A DNA stretch of 40,165 nucleotides, from positions 1 through 40,165 of the forward strand of contig CAYWFC010000004.1 of the NCBI GenBank assembly GCA_964457935.1. The letters are read 5' to 3'. The notes beneath the pieces are model-generated. The model was not told the origin of the DNA and searched no databases. It saw only the letters and a program-made list of their open reading frames with translations. The stretch's first letter is position 1. Each line of letters starts with the position of its first letter. This stretch comes from STF1-107 sp964457935 (GTDB lineage Bacteria; Bacillota; Clostridia; Christensenellales; UBA1242). This document shows positions 7,175-14,739 of the stretch, piece by piece. Position numbers and translations under genes: made by a program.

Positions 7175-9508
7175 CTAGTCTTTTTGTTTGAAGCCACCTT
7201 TCTCGATATCTTTATTGATATCATCAATTTCTTTATTGATCTGTTTTTGTTTGTTATAAGATTCTTTCAGTCTTTGATATGCATTAGCCGCATTGGCATC
7301 CACTTTGCTGAGTTTGTTTACATATTCTGTCAGATCGCTCTCCAAATCTTTTTGAGCCTTTAGTATTGCCGCAGGATCTTTCTTGGCTTTGGCTGTGGCG
7401 ATAGCATTATTGTACTTCTCTACTGGATCACCTGCACTCATCAAGTTCTCTGCTTCTTCGATATCTTTGATCTTCTGCTGATCTGCACTATATGCAGCCA
7501 GATCTGATTTGTATTTAGCCATGTCAGCAGAATACTTTTTCATCTTGTTCTTATAACTCTTCATCTTTTTAGCATACTCTTCGTCTTTCTGTCTGTTGCG
7601 ATCTTTAGCCTCGAGATTGTGCTGGAATGCATCTGCGTACGCATCTGTTCCTCTCAGATTATCTAGTTCGTCGGCAGTATATATTTTCTCATAAGTCGGT
7701 GCTGTTGGCGCTTTAGGACTAGTAGGCGCTTTTGGTGCTTTAGCCACTAGATTTGCCTTATCTGCTTTAAATTTCGAGCTCAAATCTAGACCTGTTATGG
7801 TATTTCTGATACCCTCTATTGCTTGATCATTTCTTGCCAATTCTTCTGTCTTAATAGCACGATCGCGGAATAAATTTGATGGATTAAATTTATTAGCACC
7901 GAAACCTGCTTCTCTACCTTCTTTGAATGCTTTGTCAGGTTTGGACTTCATACCTGTAGTCTCTATTACACCCTTGATAGCATCTTTGGCGCCGTCAAAT
8001 AGCGAATATTTTCCTTTTTTATTCGGATCTTTCTCTGCATTATACTTGCCTGATTGTATAGCACCAAACACGCCACCTGTCACTTTCGCACCTGTGGCGA
8101 TAGTCTTGCCTATAGCACCAGTGACGCTCTTCTGCATAGCGGTGCCTTCTTCTAGAGCGTTCTTGCCACCTATGTAGCCAGTAATGACGCCGATGATCTC
8201 TTTCACTGTGAAGATACCTACTATAGACACCAGTAATTGCAAAACTGTATTAAAGAAATTACCACTACCAAACTTACCATAAGGCTGTACTTTGTTTACA
8301 ATAGGTAATATTGATAAGAATAAATTCAATCCCGCTACAGATGAGTATGCCATAACGGTGTAACCTATGAAGTCGCCCTTCCACTTACCTATAGCAGAGC
8401 CACTATCCAGCGGATACAGTGACAGCAATGCCGGCGATATAACATACAGGTATGACAGCATAAATATACGCTTCATCAGTCCGAATGTGATATTGCACAG
8501 GGCCCAGCCCATAAATATAGCTGATACTATGAGCATCACGTAGTCTATCTGTGCAATGTCATAAAATACAGACACATTATTTAACTCTGAATATGGCTTC
8601 AGTGGTAATGTATCGTACTTGTTGATAGAGGTTTGTAGCATATCACCACCGGAAAGAACACCAGCCTCTATCAAAGCAGCAGTATTCCAATTAAATATTG
8701 CCGCAGATGCAATAGAATTCACTGCTATGCCTGTACCTGTACATACCCAATACCAGCCTGGTACGAGTTTAAGGTCTATTTTGAAACTTTTGCCTTTGAT
8801 ATTAGCGAATCCGCAAGAGAATGAATAGTCTATCAATTCCGCCATATTTTCGATGTACTGCTCCGCCGCCTCGTCGTTAGCAGACCCGGTGTATCTATTA
8901 CATGATAGACCATTTTGTGAAAACATATCTGCATAGTCATTAGCATATTCTATCTTCTCTTCGTTGCTCATGGTAGTACTGCGCAGATAGTTAGCATTGT
9001 ACGCGCATGACTTAAACACCAAGCCTGACATAGTGGTATTGGACTGTCCTGCTGTGGCAGAATCTACTGCCTGCAGTACGATATTGCTCAGATACACGCC
9101 AGCCACGCACACTACCGGTACTAGTATGAAGCCAAACACCGCTCTGATACTCCTACCTATGATGGCGGACACAGAGTCCTTTGACTCAGCCTGATAGTGC
9201 ATCCTCACTATGGCGAACACTGTGAATATGAATAACAGTATCACTGCCAATATCATAATAGAAAACAATACATTCCTAATGACGTCTGAATTCAGTATAG
9301 TGGATACGAAATCAGTGCTGTCATCCCCTATACCAGCGAATCGTCTAAATATATCTTGTACTAAATCCAATAGCATTAATAATGCAGATATTACGCCATA
9401 GAATACCCTAGCAAAAGCATACTTGACTACTAACCATATGTACTCAAATATCCCACCTATGATATCTACTATACTCGCCATTAGATAGTTTATACTTCCT
9501 ATGTTCAT
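7175..9508 (-). CDS. VirB6/TrbL-like polytopic membrane protein with long charged C-terminal tail
   Basis: The 777-residue protein has about seven or eight hydrophobic segments, near residues 8-50, 78-103, 117-142, 328-372, 385-410 and 420-445. Between about residues 145 and 325 lies a Cys-containing region that is probably extracellular. This layout and its place beside a VirB4 gene fit the VirB6/TrbL channel component found in Gram-positive and mycoplasma conjugative elements. After about residue 500 the sequence is soluble, rich in Lys, Ala and Asp, with a Pro-Ala-Lys linker near 600 and a predicted coiled coil from about 640 to the end. AAGGAG precedes the ATG. The membrane part gives moderate confidence in the family, and the tail is not recognised. 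Confidence 0.72.
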   Translation of the reverse strand: MNIGSINYLMASIVDIIGGIFEYIWLVVKYAFARVFYGVISALLMLLDLVQDIFRRFAGIGDDSTDFVSTILNSDVIRNVLFSIMILAVILLFIFTVFAIVRMHYQAESKDSVSAIIGRSIRAVFGFILVPVVCVAGVYLSNIVLQAVDSATAGQSNTTMSGLVFKSCAYNANYLRSTTMSNEEKIEYANDYADMFSQNGLSCNRYTGSANDEAAEQYIENMAELIDYSFSCGFANIKGKSFKIDLKLVPGWYWVCTGTGIAVNSIASAAIFNWNTAALIEAGVLSGGDMLQTSINKYDTLPLKPYSELNNVSVFYDIAQIDYVMLIVSAIFMGWALCNITFGLMKRIFMLSYLYVISPALLSLYPLDSGSAIGKWKGDFIGYTVMAYSSVAGLNLFLSILPIVNKVQPYGKFGSGNFFNTVLQLLVSIVGIFTVKEIIGVITGYIGGKNALEEGTAMQKSVTGAIGKTIATGAKVTGGVFGAIQSGKYNAEKDPNKKGKYSLFDGAKDAIKGVIETTGMKSKPDKAFKEGREAGFGANKFNPSNLFRDRAIKTEELARNDQAIEGIRNTITGLDLSSKFKADKANLVAKAPKAPTSPKAPTAPTYEKIYTADELDNLRGTDAYADAFQHNLEAKDRNRQKDEEYAKKMKSYKNKMKKYSADMAKYKSDLAAYSADQQKIKDIEEAENLMSAGDPVEKYNNAIATAKAKKDPAAILKAQKDLESDLTEYVNKLSKVDANAANAYQRLKESYNKQKQINKEIDDINKDIEKGGFKQKD

Positions 9509-9572
9509 ATTTTTTCTCCTTTAGTTATCATAACACATTTTTCAAATAATGTACATACTTTGTCGAAAATTT

Positions 9573-10721
9573 TTAAATTTTGTAATCAACTATAAATTGA
9601 TCTAGCACGAAGTGCATCTCTCCGCCCGTCACATTGAAGTGATATTGTAGCACATCTGTGGACTGGTCCACGTATGTGATGACGCTCCCCACACCGCTGG
9701 TCGCCTGCTCCACGCGGAAATACTGCGCGTATTCGGTAGGTATGAGTTGCTTGCCAGATACAGGAGTATTATTAGTGAATTCATGTATGGTCAGCCCGCC
9801 TGTACCAAACATATTCGCTCTGGTGAAATCTACTTCCAATGCATCGAGATTTAGTAATTCCTGATGTCCATGACCATATACAGTAGATATGTCGTGCATT
9901 GTGGTAGCCCCGCCCTGAGGCGCATATGACACCGAGAACGCCAAAGTGCTGTCTGGGTCTAGGTCATTCACAGTGTATGAGTCTAGTGTCATCTGCACTG
10001 TGGTGCGTGGCATGAGTATGACGCACAGATAAGGCTGGTCATCATAAGCGCTCAATTCGCCGTCCACATATACATTGTCTCTGATGATAGCCTTTGGACG
10101 CACGACCACCGCCCCCATCGCGTCAGTGATGATATCTCCAATATTAGTGGTGTATGCATATGTCTCGTCGTCTGCTATGGCATCACCTAGCATAGCGCTC
10201 ATCATCGCACTCGCCACACGCTGTGACTCAGCGGTCAAAAAGCCGTAATGGTCTATATTTCTCGCCATAGCCATTGTGTCTGTGCCGTCCGTAGTGTCTA
10301 GTATGGCGTTCATTACTAATAATAATAAGGTATCTGCATTCTCACTAGATGCGAAAGTAGCTATATCCGCTCCTGACATAGCCCAAGCAGTGGCTTCTAG
10401 TGTCTCAGCCTGTCCTATCACATCTGCTATCTGCGTTAGGTTATCGCTAGGTGTGACTGTGATGTCGTCTAGAGTATATGTATCAGCACCTACGCCGTAT
10501 ACTGCGAATGTATCTATCATTACTTGCAGGACGAATTGTTTGTATTGTCCGATGAGCGCGGTAGCAGAGTCATCGTCTTGGGCAAGGTATACTACCTTCA
10601 CCCCATAGAAGCCGTCTTCGCCCACTCCGCTATCAGCGAAGTCATCGTCTATAGTGCAACCAGAAAAAAGCGTAATGCTAAATACGATAAATAACACAAA
10701 TATTGTCTTCAATCTCTTCAT
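9573..10721 (-). CDS. Putative lipoprotein, first gene of the secretion-like operon
   Basis: The start is placed at 10721, giving 382 residues. AAGGA lies about 10 nt upstream, and the promoter at 10787-10815 would start transcription close to an upstream in-frame ATG (10781), which makes that longer reading unlikely. Residues 1-21 form a signal peptide with lipobox L-F-S-G-C, so the mature protein should be lipid-anchored on the outer face of the membrane. The mature part is strongly acidic, rich in Asp, Thr and Ala, and probably mostly beta in its second half. I do not recognise a family. It lies 64 nt upstream of the VirB6-like gene under the same promoter, which suggests an extracytoplasmic part of the same assembly. 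Confidence 0.75.
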   Translation of the reverse strand: MKRLKTIFVLFIVFSITLFSGCTIDDDFADSGVGEDGFYGVKVVYLAQDDDSATALIGQYKQFVLQVMIDTFAVYGVGADTYTLDDITVTPSDNLTQIADVIGQAETLEATAWAMSGADIATFASSENADTLLLLVMNAILDTTDGTDTMAMARNIDHYGFLTAESQRVASAMMSAMLGDAIADDETYAYTTNIGDIITDAMGAVVVRPKAIIRDNVYVDGELSAYDDQPYLCVILMPRTTVQMTLDSYTVNDLDPDSTLAFSVSYAPQGGATTMHDISTVYGHGHQELLNLDALEVDFTRANMFGTGGLTIHEFTNNTPVSGKQLIPTEYAQYFRVEQATSGVGSVITYVDQSTDVLQYHFNVTGGEMHFVLDQFIVDYKI

Positions 10722-10786
10722 ATCGCTATTTCCTTCGCTGGTGGTGTATATTCGGATATGCGCACATATCCATATATTCATATTAT

Positions 10787-10815
10787 ATTATAAACTATTT
10801 TCACATATTTATCAA
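10787..10815 (-). promoter_or_regulatory. Promoter of the secretion-like operon
   Basis: On the minus strand TTGATA (10815-10810), a 17-nt spacer and TATAAT (10792-10787) form a near-consensus housekeeping promoter. The predicted start lies near 10780, about 60 nt upstream of the lipoprotein ATG. Confidence 0.82.
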
Positions 10816-11109
10816 GTCCTAAATCACAATAAAATGCACAAAATATTATTTTTTATTTATGAAAATATTTATTTAACTATTTTTTTTCATATTTATTTTA
10901 TATTAATTTGTATTTATTTACATATTTTTGAGGGTATTTTTTATTTGTTTTTATATAGAAATTTTTTATTTATTTTTAGAATAATTATTTTTGCCACGTC
11001 CAGAGTTTTTGCTATGTTCAGAGTTTTTTAGGATAATTATATTTTTCAGTGTCCAGAGTGATGAGTTTTTTAATGGAAAAAGTTTTTTGATGTTTTTGTA
11101 AAAAAACAC
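10816..11109. other. AT-rich divergent intergenic region with short GTYCAGAG repeats
   Basis: This stretch separates the secretion-like operon from the rho-like gene and is extremely rich in T on the plus strand. It has no supportable gene. Three short copies of GTYCAGAG followed by T-rich DNA begin at 10998, 11016 and 11051. Their role is unknown; they could be binding sites or slippage products. Confidence 0.55.
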
Positions 11110-11138
11110 TTTACAAATGTAGAATAATGTAGTATAAT
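11110..11138 (+). promoter_or_regulatory. Promoter of the rho-like gene
   Basis: TTTACA (11110-11115), a 17-nt spacer and TATAAT (11133-11138) form a near-consensus promoter. The ATG at 11146 is 7 nt past the -10 box, so the transcript probably begins at the start codon. Confidence 0.88.
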
Positions 11139-11145
11139 GACCACG

Positions 11146-12291
11146 ATGGAAACAATAGATAGAGAAAAATTAGAAGCGTTAAGCATATTTGAATTAAGAG
11201 ATTTGGCTAGGAAAGTAGGCGTATACAGTCCTACTGTTTTGCAAAAGGGCAAACTCATCGAGGAGATCAATCTCATCCTGTCTGGGCAGAAAGAACCATT
11301 CGTGCCTAAGAATAGACAAGGTCGCCCTGCCAAGAAGTTATCCGGCTATGACAATATAGTCAATGTTTTGTTGCCGAACAATCCTACCGAATTGACTACT
11401 TTTGATGACAAGAACGCACCAAAGCCTAGCCCAAATGTCATCACCATGATGCAGAATGTAGACAGTGCGCAGTACTCCCCTCCTGTAGTGAAGCATGGCT
11501 TTGTAGAGCTATTGGATAACAAGAGTGCTCTCATAGTACCTAATATAGACGACCGCGTGGCAGTGAGTGACTATGTATACGTAGTCAACCAGACTGTCGA
11601 GCGTTATAACCTCAAGTCTGGCGACGAGATCATCTGCAATGCCAATTTCATCAGCAAAGACAAGCCTATGGTGCTATCAGACATAGTGTCTATCAATGGC
11701 GTGGCTCTAGACAAACATACTCGCACTAGGAGCGACTATGATGAGTGGTCTCATGTCAGCACAGATGACTTGCTAGGCAATGCATCTGACGAGAGATTTT
11801 TGAGTAGCAAGCCTATTCATCTGGGTGACAATGTTATGCTGTATTGCAACGAAAATGGCACAGCATTTTTGAGTAAATTCATCGCTACTATCCCTAATAG
11901 CAGACCTGTGATATACCTAAATCCTGCTATTACGAACAAAAATCGCGATATAGTCAAGACTATCCCTAGTATCCAGCCATTCTGCTCTGATTATATCAAT
12001 AGTTTCACTAATCAAAAGAAAATATCTTATCTGGCGCTCAATAGAGCCAAGAGATTGGCAGAGAATGGTGAGGACGTAGTGTTAGTAGTGGACGATGCAC
12101 TGACTTTGGCTAATGTATGCCAAGACAATGACCTCATTTTGTTAAAGACATTGTTCAATAGCGCTAAGCACACCAAGCATGGTAGTATCACTATCATCAC
12201 CGCATTGGGCGAGCCACTGACCCCACTGCACCACAGTGCATACAATACTATTGTTAAATTGCAAAATGTGGCTATCTATATACAGCAATAG
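11146..12291 (+). CDS. Degenerate Rho transcription termination factor paralogue
   Basis: A reading from 11137 would place its start codon on the -10 box (11133-11138), so the start is set at 11146 (381 residues, leaderless). Residues 8-40 resemble the Rho N-terminal domain (S-I-F-E-L-R-D-L-A-R-K-V-G-V). About residues 110-180 resemble the RNA-binding cold-shock domain (Y-V-Y-V-V near-match, then R-Y-N-L-K-S-G-D-E-I). The ATPase fold can still be followed: R-A-K-R-L-A-E-N-G-E-D-V-V-L-V-V-D-D matches the Walker B region and G-S-I-T-I-I-T-A-L the next strand. However, the P-loop is replaced by C-N-E-N-G-T-A-F-L, the D-E-R-P-E-E-V-T motif is gone, the Q/R-loop is lost, and the protein stops about 50-60 residues early. 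It is probably an ATPase-dead RNA-binding protein or Rho modulator. The frame is intact, so it is not a simple pseudogene. Confidence 0.8.
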   Translation: METIDREKLEALSIFELRDLARKVGVYSPTVLQKGKLIEEINLILSGQKEPFVPKNRQGRPAKKLSGYDNIVNVLLPNNPTELTTFDDKNAPKPSPNVITMMQNVDSAQYSPPVVKHGFVELLDNKSALIVPNIDDRVAVSDYVYVVNQTVERYNLKSGDEIICNANFISKDKPMVLSDIVSINGVALDKHTRTRSDYDEWSHVSTDDLLGNASDERFLSSKPIHLGDNVMLYCNENGTAFLSKFIATIPNSRPVIYLNPAITNKNRDIVKTIPSIQPFCSDYINSFTNQKKISYLALNRAKRLAENGEDVVLVVDDALTLANVCQDNDLILLKTLFNSAKHTKHGSITIITALGEPLTPLHHSAYNTIVKLQNVAIYIQQ

Positions 12292-12366
12292 ACTCATTTC
12301 ATTATAGATTATCCAAAATGTAGCCATCTACATTCAGCAATAGGCTCGTTTCATTATAGATTATCC
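12262..12366 (+). repeat. 52-bp tandem duplication of the rho-like 3' end
   Basis: Copy 1 (12262-12313) contains the last nine sense codons and stop of the rho-like gene; copy 2 is 12314-12365. They differ at 6 of 52 positions. All four differences within the coding part are third-position and synonymous, so both copies encode QNVAIYIQQ-stop. Copy 2 lies between the stop codon and the terminator and is not in the gene's frame. Confidence 0.92.
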
Positions 12367-12368
12367 GG

Positions 12369-12395
12369 ACGCACATTCATTTGTGCGTTTTTTTT
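12369..12395 (+). terminator. Terminator of the rho-like gene
   Basis: The stem ACGCACA/TGTGCGT with a 6-nt loop is followed directly by a T run. It is a textbook intrinsic terminator just past the duplicated gene tail. Confidence 0.9.
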
Positions 12396-12415
12396 CGTCA
12401 TTTTTCGTCAAATGA

Positions 12416-12445
12416 TTGACATAGCGCGTCGCAGTGTGTTATCTT
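12416..12445 (+). promoter_or_regulatory. Promoter of the 94-residue unknown gene
   Basis: TTGACA (12416-12421), an 18-nt spacer and TATCTT (12440-12445) precede an AAGGAG site and the ATG at 12475. Confidence 0.75.
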
Positions 12446-12474
12446 GGTATAAACCAAACATCAAGGAGTAATAT

Positions 12475-12759
12475 ATGTCTAAAACTGCAGATAACGATTT
12501 GGAATTAGTATTGTATGAGAGATATTGCGAGGCATTCCGCCAGTTCGTTGCTAGCCACAAAGAGCAGTTGGCTGGTATTCTTTACGCCGACCAGAGCCTT
12601 ACTATCGAGGATATTCAGAACGAATGGGTCACTGAGTGCTTCTTGTCTGTAGATGAGCCTGAGAATATTTTTCAAGAGAAATTAGAAGAATTAGTTAATC
12701 TGCACAAAAATTCTATCAAACATATCAATGTCGACACCCACACACTAGACAATATCTAA
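12475..12759 (+). CDS. Hypothetical protein, 94 residues, acidic
   Basis: The family is not recognised. The gene is well supported by a promoter, an AAGGAG site 6 nt before the ATG, coding-like codon use and a terminator about 26 nt past the stop. The protein is acidic and mostly helical in appearance (long E/L/K-rich stretches around residues 10-35 and 60-85), with no signal peptide or membrane helix and a single pair of Cys. It stands alone between the rho-like gene and spoVG, so context gives no function. Confidence 0.75.
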   Translation: MSKTADNDLELVLYERYCEAFRQFVASHKEQLAGILYADQSLTIEDIQNEWVTECFLSVDEPENIFQEKLEELVNLHKNSIKHINVDTHTLDNI

Positions 12760-12784
12760 TCTGCATTGTTTTCAATAATTAATC

Positions 12785-12817
12785 AAATAGTACTTATCAT
12801 GTCAAGTACTATTTTTT
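12785..12817 (+). terminator. Terminator of the 94-residue gene
   Basis: An 11-bp stem (12785-12795 with 12804-12814), an 8-nt loop and a T run follow the stop codon by about 26 nt. Confidence 0.85.
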
Positions 12818-12880
12818 ATGCCTACTATTTCTTTTGCTCACTATTTTTCTTGCTTTTTTCTTGCTTTATCTTACCGAGTA

Positions 12881-12912
12881 AAAAATCCACTAGCACACGC
12901 TAGTGGATTTTT
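12881..12912. terminator. Bidirectional terminator next to spoVG
   Basis: A perfect 14-bp stem (12881-12894 with 12899-12912) has a 4-nt loop, with A-rich left and T-rich right ends. It lies 12 nt past the spoVG stop on the minus strand and can also act for readthrough from the plus side. Confidence 0.88.
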
Positions 12913-12924
12913 GATCTCAAAATA

Positions 12925-13194
12925 TTAAAGTTCTTCGTTTTTTGCTTTCTCGTATTCTGCCAGCACCAAATCATTGATCATTTGTCTAGTTTCGGTGTTC
13001 TTAGGATGCACGATATCCTTGTGCTGTCCGTCTGGAGCTTGACGAGAAGGCATTGCTATAAAATAGCCATTGCTACCATCAATAATCTTGATGTCATGCA
13101 CAATGAAGGCTTCATCGATCGTGAAAGAAGCTACAGCCTTTAGTTTGCTATCTGCTTTGTTCACTAGTTTGATTCTAATATCGGTTATAGTCAA
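12925..13194 (-). CDS. spoVG: SpoVG RNA/DNA-binding regulator, TTG start
   Basis: SpoVG is a small nucleic-acid-binding regulator conserved in Bacillota, linked to sporulation septation and to post-transcriptional control. The product shows the family core: T-D-I-R-I, A-V-A-S-F-T-I-D-E-A-F-I-V-H-D-I-K-I-I-D-G and F-I-A-M-P-S-R, followed by P-D-G, D-I-V-H-P and a helical C-terminus. A reading from ATG 13227 would add 11 residues, but an AGAGGTGG site lies 5 nt before the TTG at 13194. The protein from that TTG (89 residues) lines up with the usual SpoVG N-terminus, so TTG is taken as the start. A promoter is seen at 13275-13303. Confidence 0.92.
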   Translation of the reverse strand: MTITDIRIKLVNKADSKLKAVASFTIDEAFIVHDIKIIDGSNGYFIAMPSRQAPDGQHKDIVHPKNTETRQMINDLVLAEYEKAKNEEL

Positions 13195-13274
13195 TGTTGC
13201 CACCTCTCTTTTGAAAATTAACTTCAATCCTACGCAACGACCAAAGTCAATGTGCAGTCATTAAAGTCATATGT

Positions 13275-13303
13275 ATGATACTAAATATTCACACAAATAT
13301 CAA
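13275..13303 (-). promoter_or_regulatory. Likely spoVG promoter
   Basis: On the minus strand TTGATA (13303-13298), a 17-nt spacer and TATCAT (13280-13275) form a plausible housekeeping promoter about 80 nt upstream of the TTG start. No convincing sigma-H promoter was found. Confidence 0.6.
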
Positions 13304-13349
13304 CTATTTTTCATCTAAATTCCAATATTTTCTAAAAAAAATTGTCATT

Positions 13350-14651
13350 TTATGTCAATTTTGGCGTTTTTTGCGTCAATACCACCAATGTCTCCACGTC
13401 AGCAGTCTGTGGGAACATATCAAATGGCTGTACACTCACCACATCATATCTGTCCAATTTCGCCATATCACGTGCTAAAGTGGACGGATGGCACGACACA
13501 TATATGATGTCACGCGCACCTGATACATTGACCTGCTCTATCAGGCTGGCATCCACTCCTGCTCGGGGTGGGTCGAGTACTATGGTGTATTCGTCAGTCA
13601 TATCGGCTATGAGTTTAGGCAAGGCTTCTGCGCAATCACCATTAATATTGACCACATTGCATATCGCGTTCTTATTCATCAGGTCATCCGCATCTGCAGT
13701 AGCACTCTGCGCTATCTCTATGCCATAGACTTGCTGGCAATGTTTAGACATTATGGCAGTCAATAGCCCTGCTCCGCTGTACGCGTCTATCACTGTAGTG
13801 GTGCGTATATGTCGCACTATCTCGTCATAAAGTGCCGAGCGCACGCCGTTATTTATCTGCGCGAACGAATAAGGACTGATACAGTACTGTATGCCGTTTT
13901 GCACAGACTGCAGTTTCTCATCACCGCTGACATGCACGAAATGCTGGCTCAATATGTGCTTGTCATCTGCATTGATGTTCAGATGCACAGATGTGCCAGC
14001 AGGGAGCATACTCACCAGCGCGCCCAAATCCACTCTGCGCGTAGCCACTATGACCACACTCACTCTGTCGCCCACTGTCCTGATGACAGCATAGCGCAGA
14101 TCCCCCTTGCGAGTGGCAAAGTCATAGCCTTTTAGCGCTGTACTAGCCACGAAATCGCGCACTACGGCTAGTATAGCGTTGATACGGTCATCTGCTATGG
14201 CGCACTGGACGACAGGCACTACTGTGTGCGTGCCTTTGGCGAACATACCTATGACATTGCGCCCATTGTGTCTAGATATAGGGAATACACACTTGTTCCT
14301 ATACCCATATGGCGCGCTGGCGACCACTGCACTGACAGACACGTCTATCTTGGCTATTTTTTTGATAGTATTTTGCACCAATCTTTGCTTAAATTCGAGA
14401 CTTTTGGCATAATCCAAGTGCTGAATGGTGCATCCGCCACACACTGTAAAATATGGGCACTGCGGTACCACTCTATCCGCGCTGTGTGTCAAAATCTCAT
14501 CTACTCGGCATTGAGCGAAGTCTTTGGTCTCTCGCACAGGGTGCGCAGTGACTGTTTCGCCCACCAGAGCGAATGGCACGAAGCACACTTTGCCGTCATG
14601 CCTTGCCACACCTTCGCCATTGATGCCTAAATCTACTATATCTAACTTCAT
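13350..14651 (-). CDS. 23S rRNA uracil-C5 methyltransferase, RlmD/RlmCD (TrmA) family
   Basis: Members methylate C5 of uridine in 23S rRNA with SAM. The 433-residue protein begins with a TRAM-like RNA-binding domain (about residues 1-55). A 4Fe-4S site follows at C65, C71, C74 and C150 (C-P-Y-F-T-V-C-G-G-C). The SAM fold shows D-A-Y-S-G-A-G-L near 289-296, L-D-P-P-R-A-G near 359-365 and the nucleophile C387 in Y-V-S-C-H-P-S-T-L. The C-terminal D-M-F-P-Q-T-A-D-V-E-T motif carries the general base. A -10 box ends 6 nt before the ATG and there is no Shine-Dalgarno site, so the message is probably leaderless. RlmD, RlmC and RlmCD cannot be separated here. Confidence 0.92.
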   Translation of the reverse strand: MKLDIVDLGINGEGVARHDGKVCFVPFALVGETVTAHPVRETKDFAQCRVDEILTHSADRVVPQCPYFTVCGGCTIQHLDYAKSLEFKQRLVQNTIKKIAKIDVSVSAVVASAPYGYRNKCVFPISRHNGRNVIGMFAKGTHTVVPVVQCAIADDRINAILAVVRDFVASTALKGYDFATRKGDLRYAVIRTVGDRVSVVIVATRRVDLGALVSMLPAGTSVHLNINADDKHILSQHFVHVSGDEKLQSVQNGIQYCISPYSFAQINNGVRSALYDEIVRHIRTTTVIDAYSGAGLLTAIMSKHCQQVYGIEIAQSATADADDLMNKNAICNVVNINGDCAEALPKLIADMTDEYTIVLDPPRAGVDASLIEQVNVSGARDIIYVSCHPSTLARDMAKLDRYDVVSVQPFDMFPQTADVETLVVLTQKTPKLT

Positions 14652-14657
14652 AGACGT

Positions 14658-14686
14658 ATTGTAATGAAAATCTAGTGAAAAATCAA
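14658..14686 (-). promoter_or_regulatory. Promoter giving a leaderless methyltransferase mRNA
   Basis: On the minus strand TTGATT (14686-14681), a 17-nt spacer and TACAAT (14663-14658) are followed after 6 nt by the ATG at 14651. Confidence 0.82.
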
Positions 14687-14704
14687 ATAAAATATCTGTT
14701 TTGA

Positions 14705-14733
14705 TTGAAAAAAGCGCAAAATATTGTTAAAAT
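14705..14733 (+). promoter_or_regulatory. Promoter giving a leaderless radical SAM mRNA
   Basis: TTGAAA (14705-14710), a 17-nt spacer and TAAAAT (14728-14733) are followed after 6 nt by the ATG at 14740. It is nearly back to back with the divergent methyltransferase promoter. Confidence 0.82.
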
Positions 14734-14739
14734 ATAACT

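Noticed and set aside
10654..11031. A 125-codon plus-strand frame in the AT-rich divergent region
   Set aside because: Its product is a biased Phe/Ile/Tyr string from AT-rich DNA and it overlaps the lipoprotein gene and its promoter.
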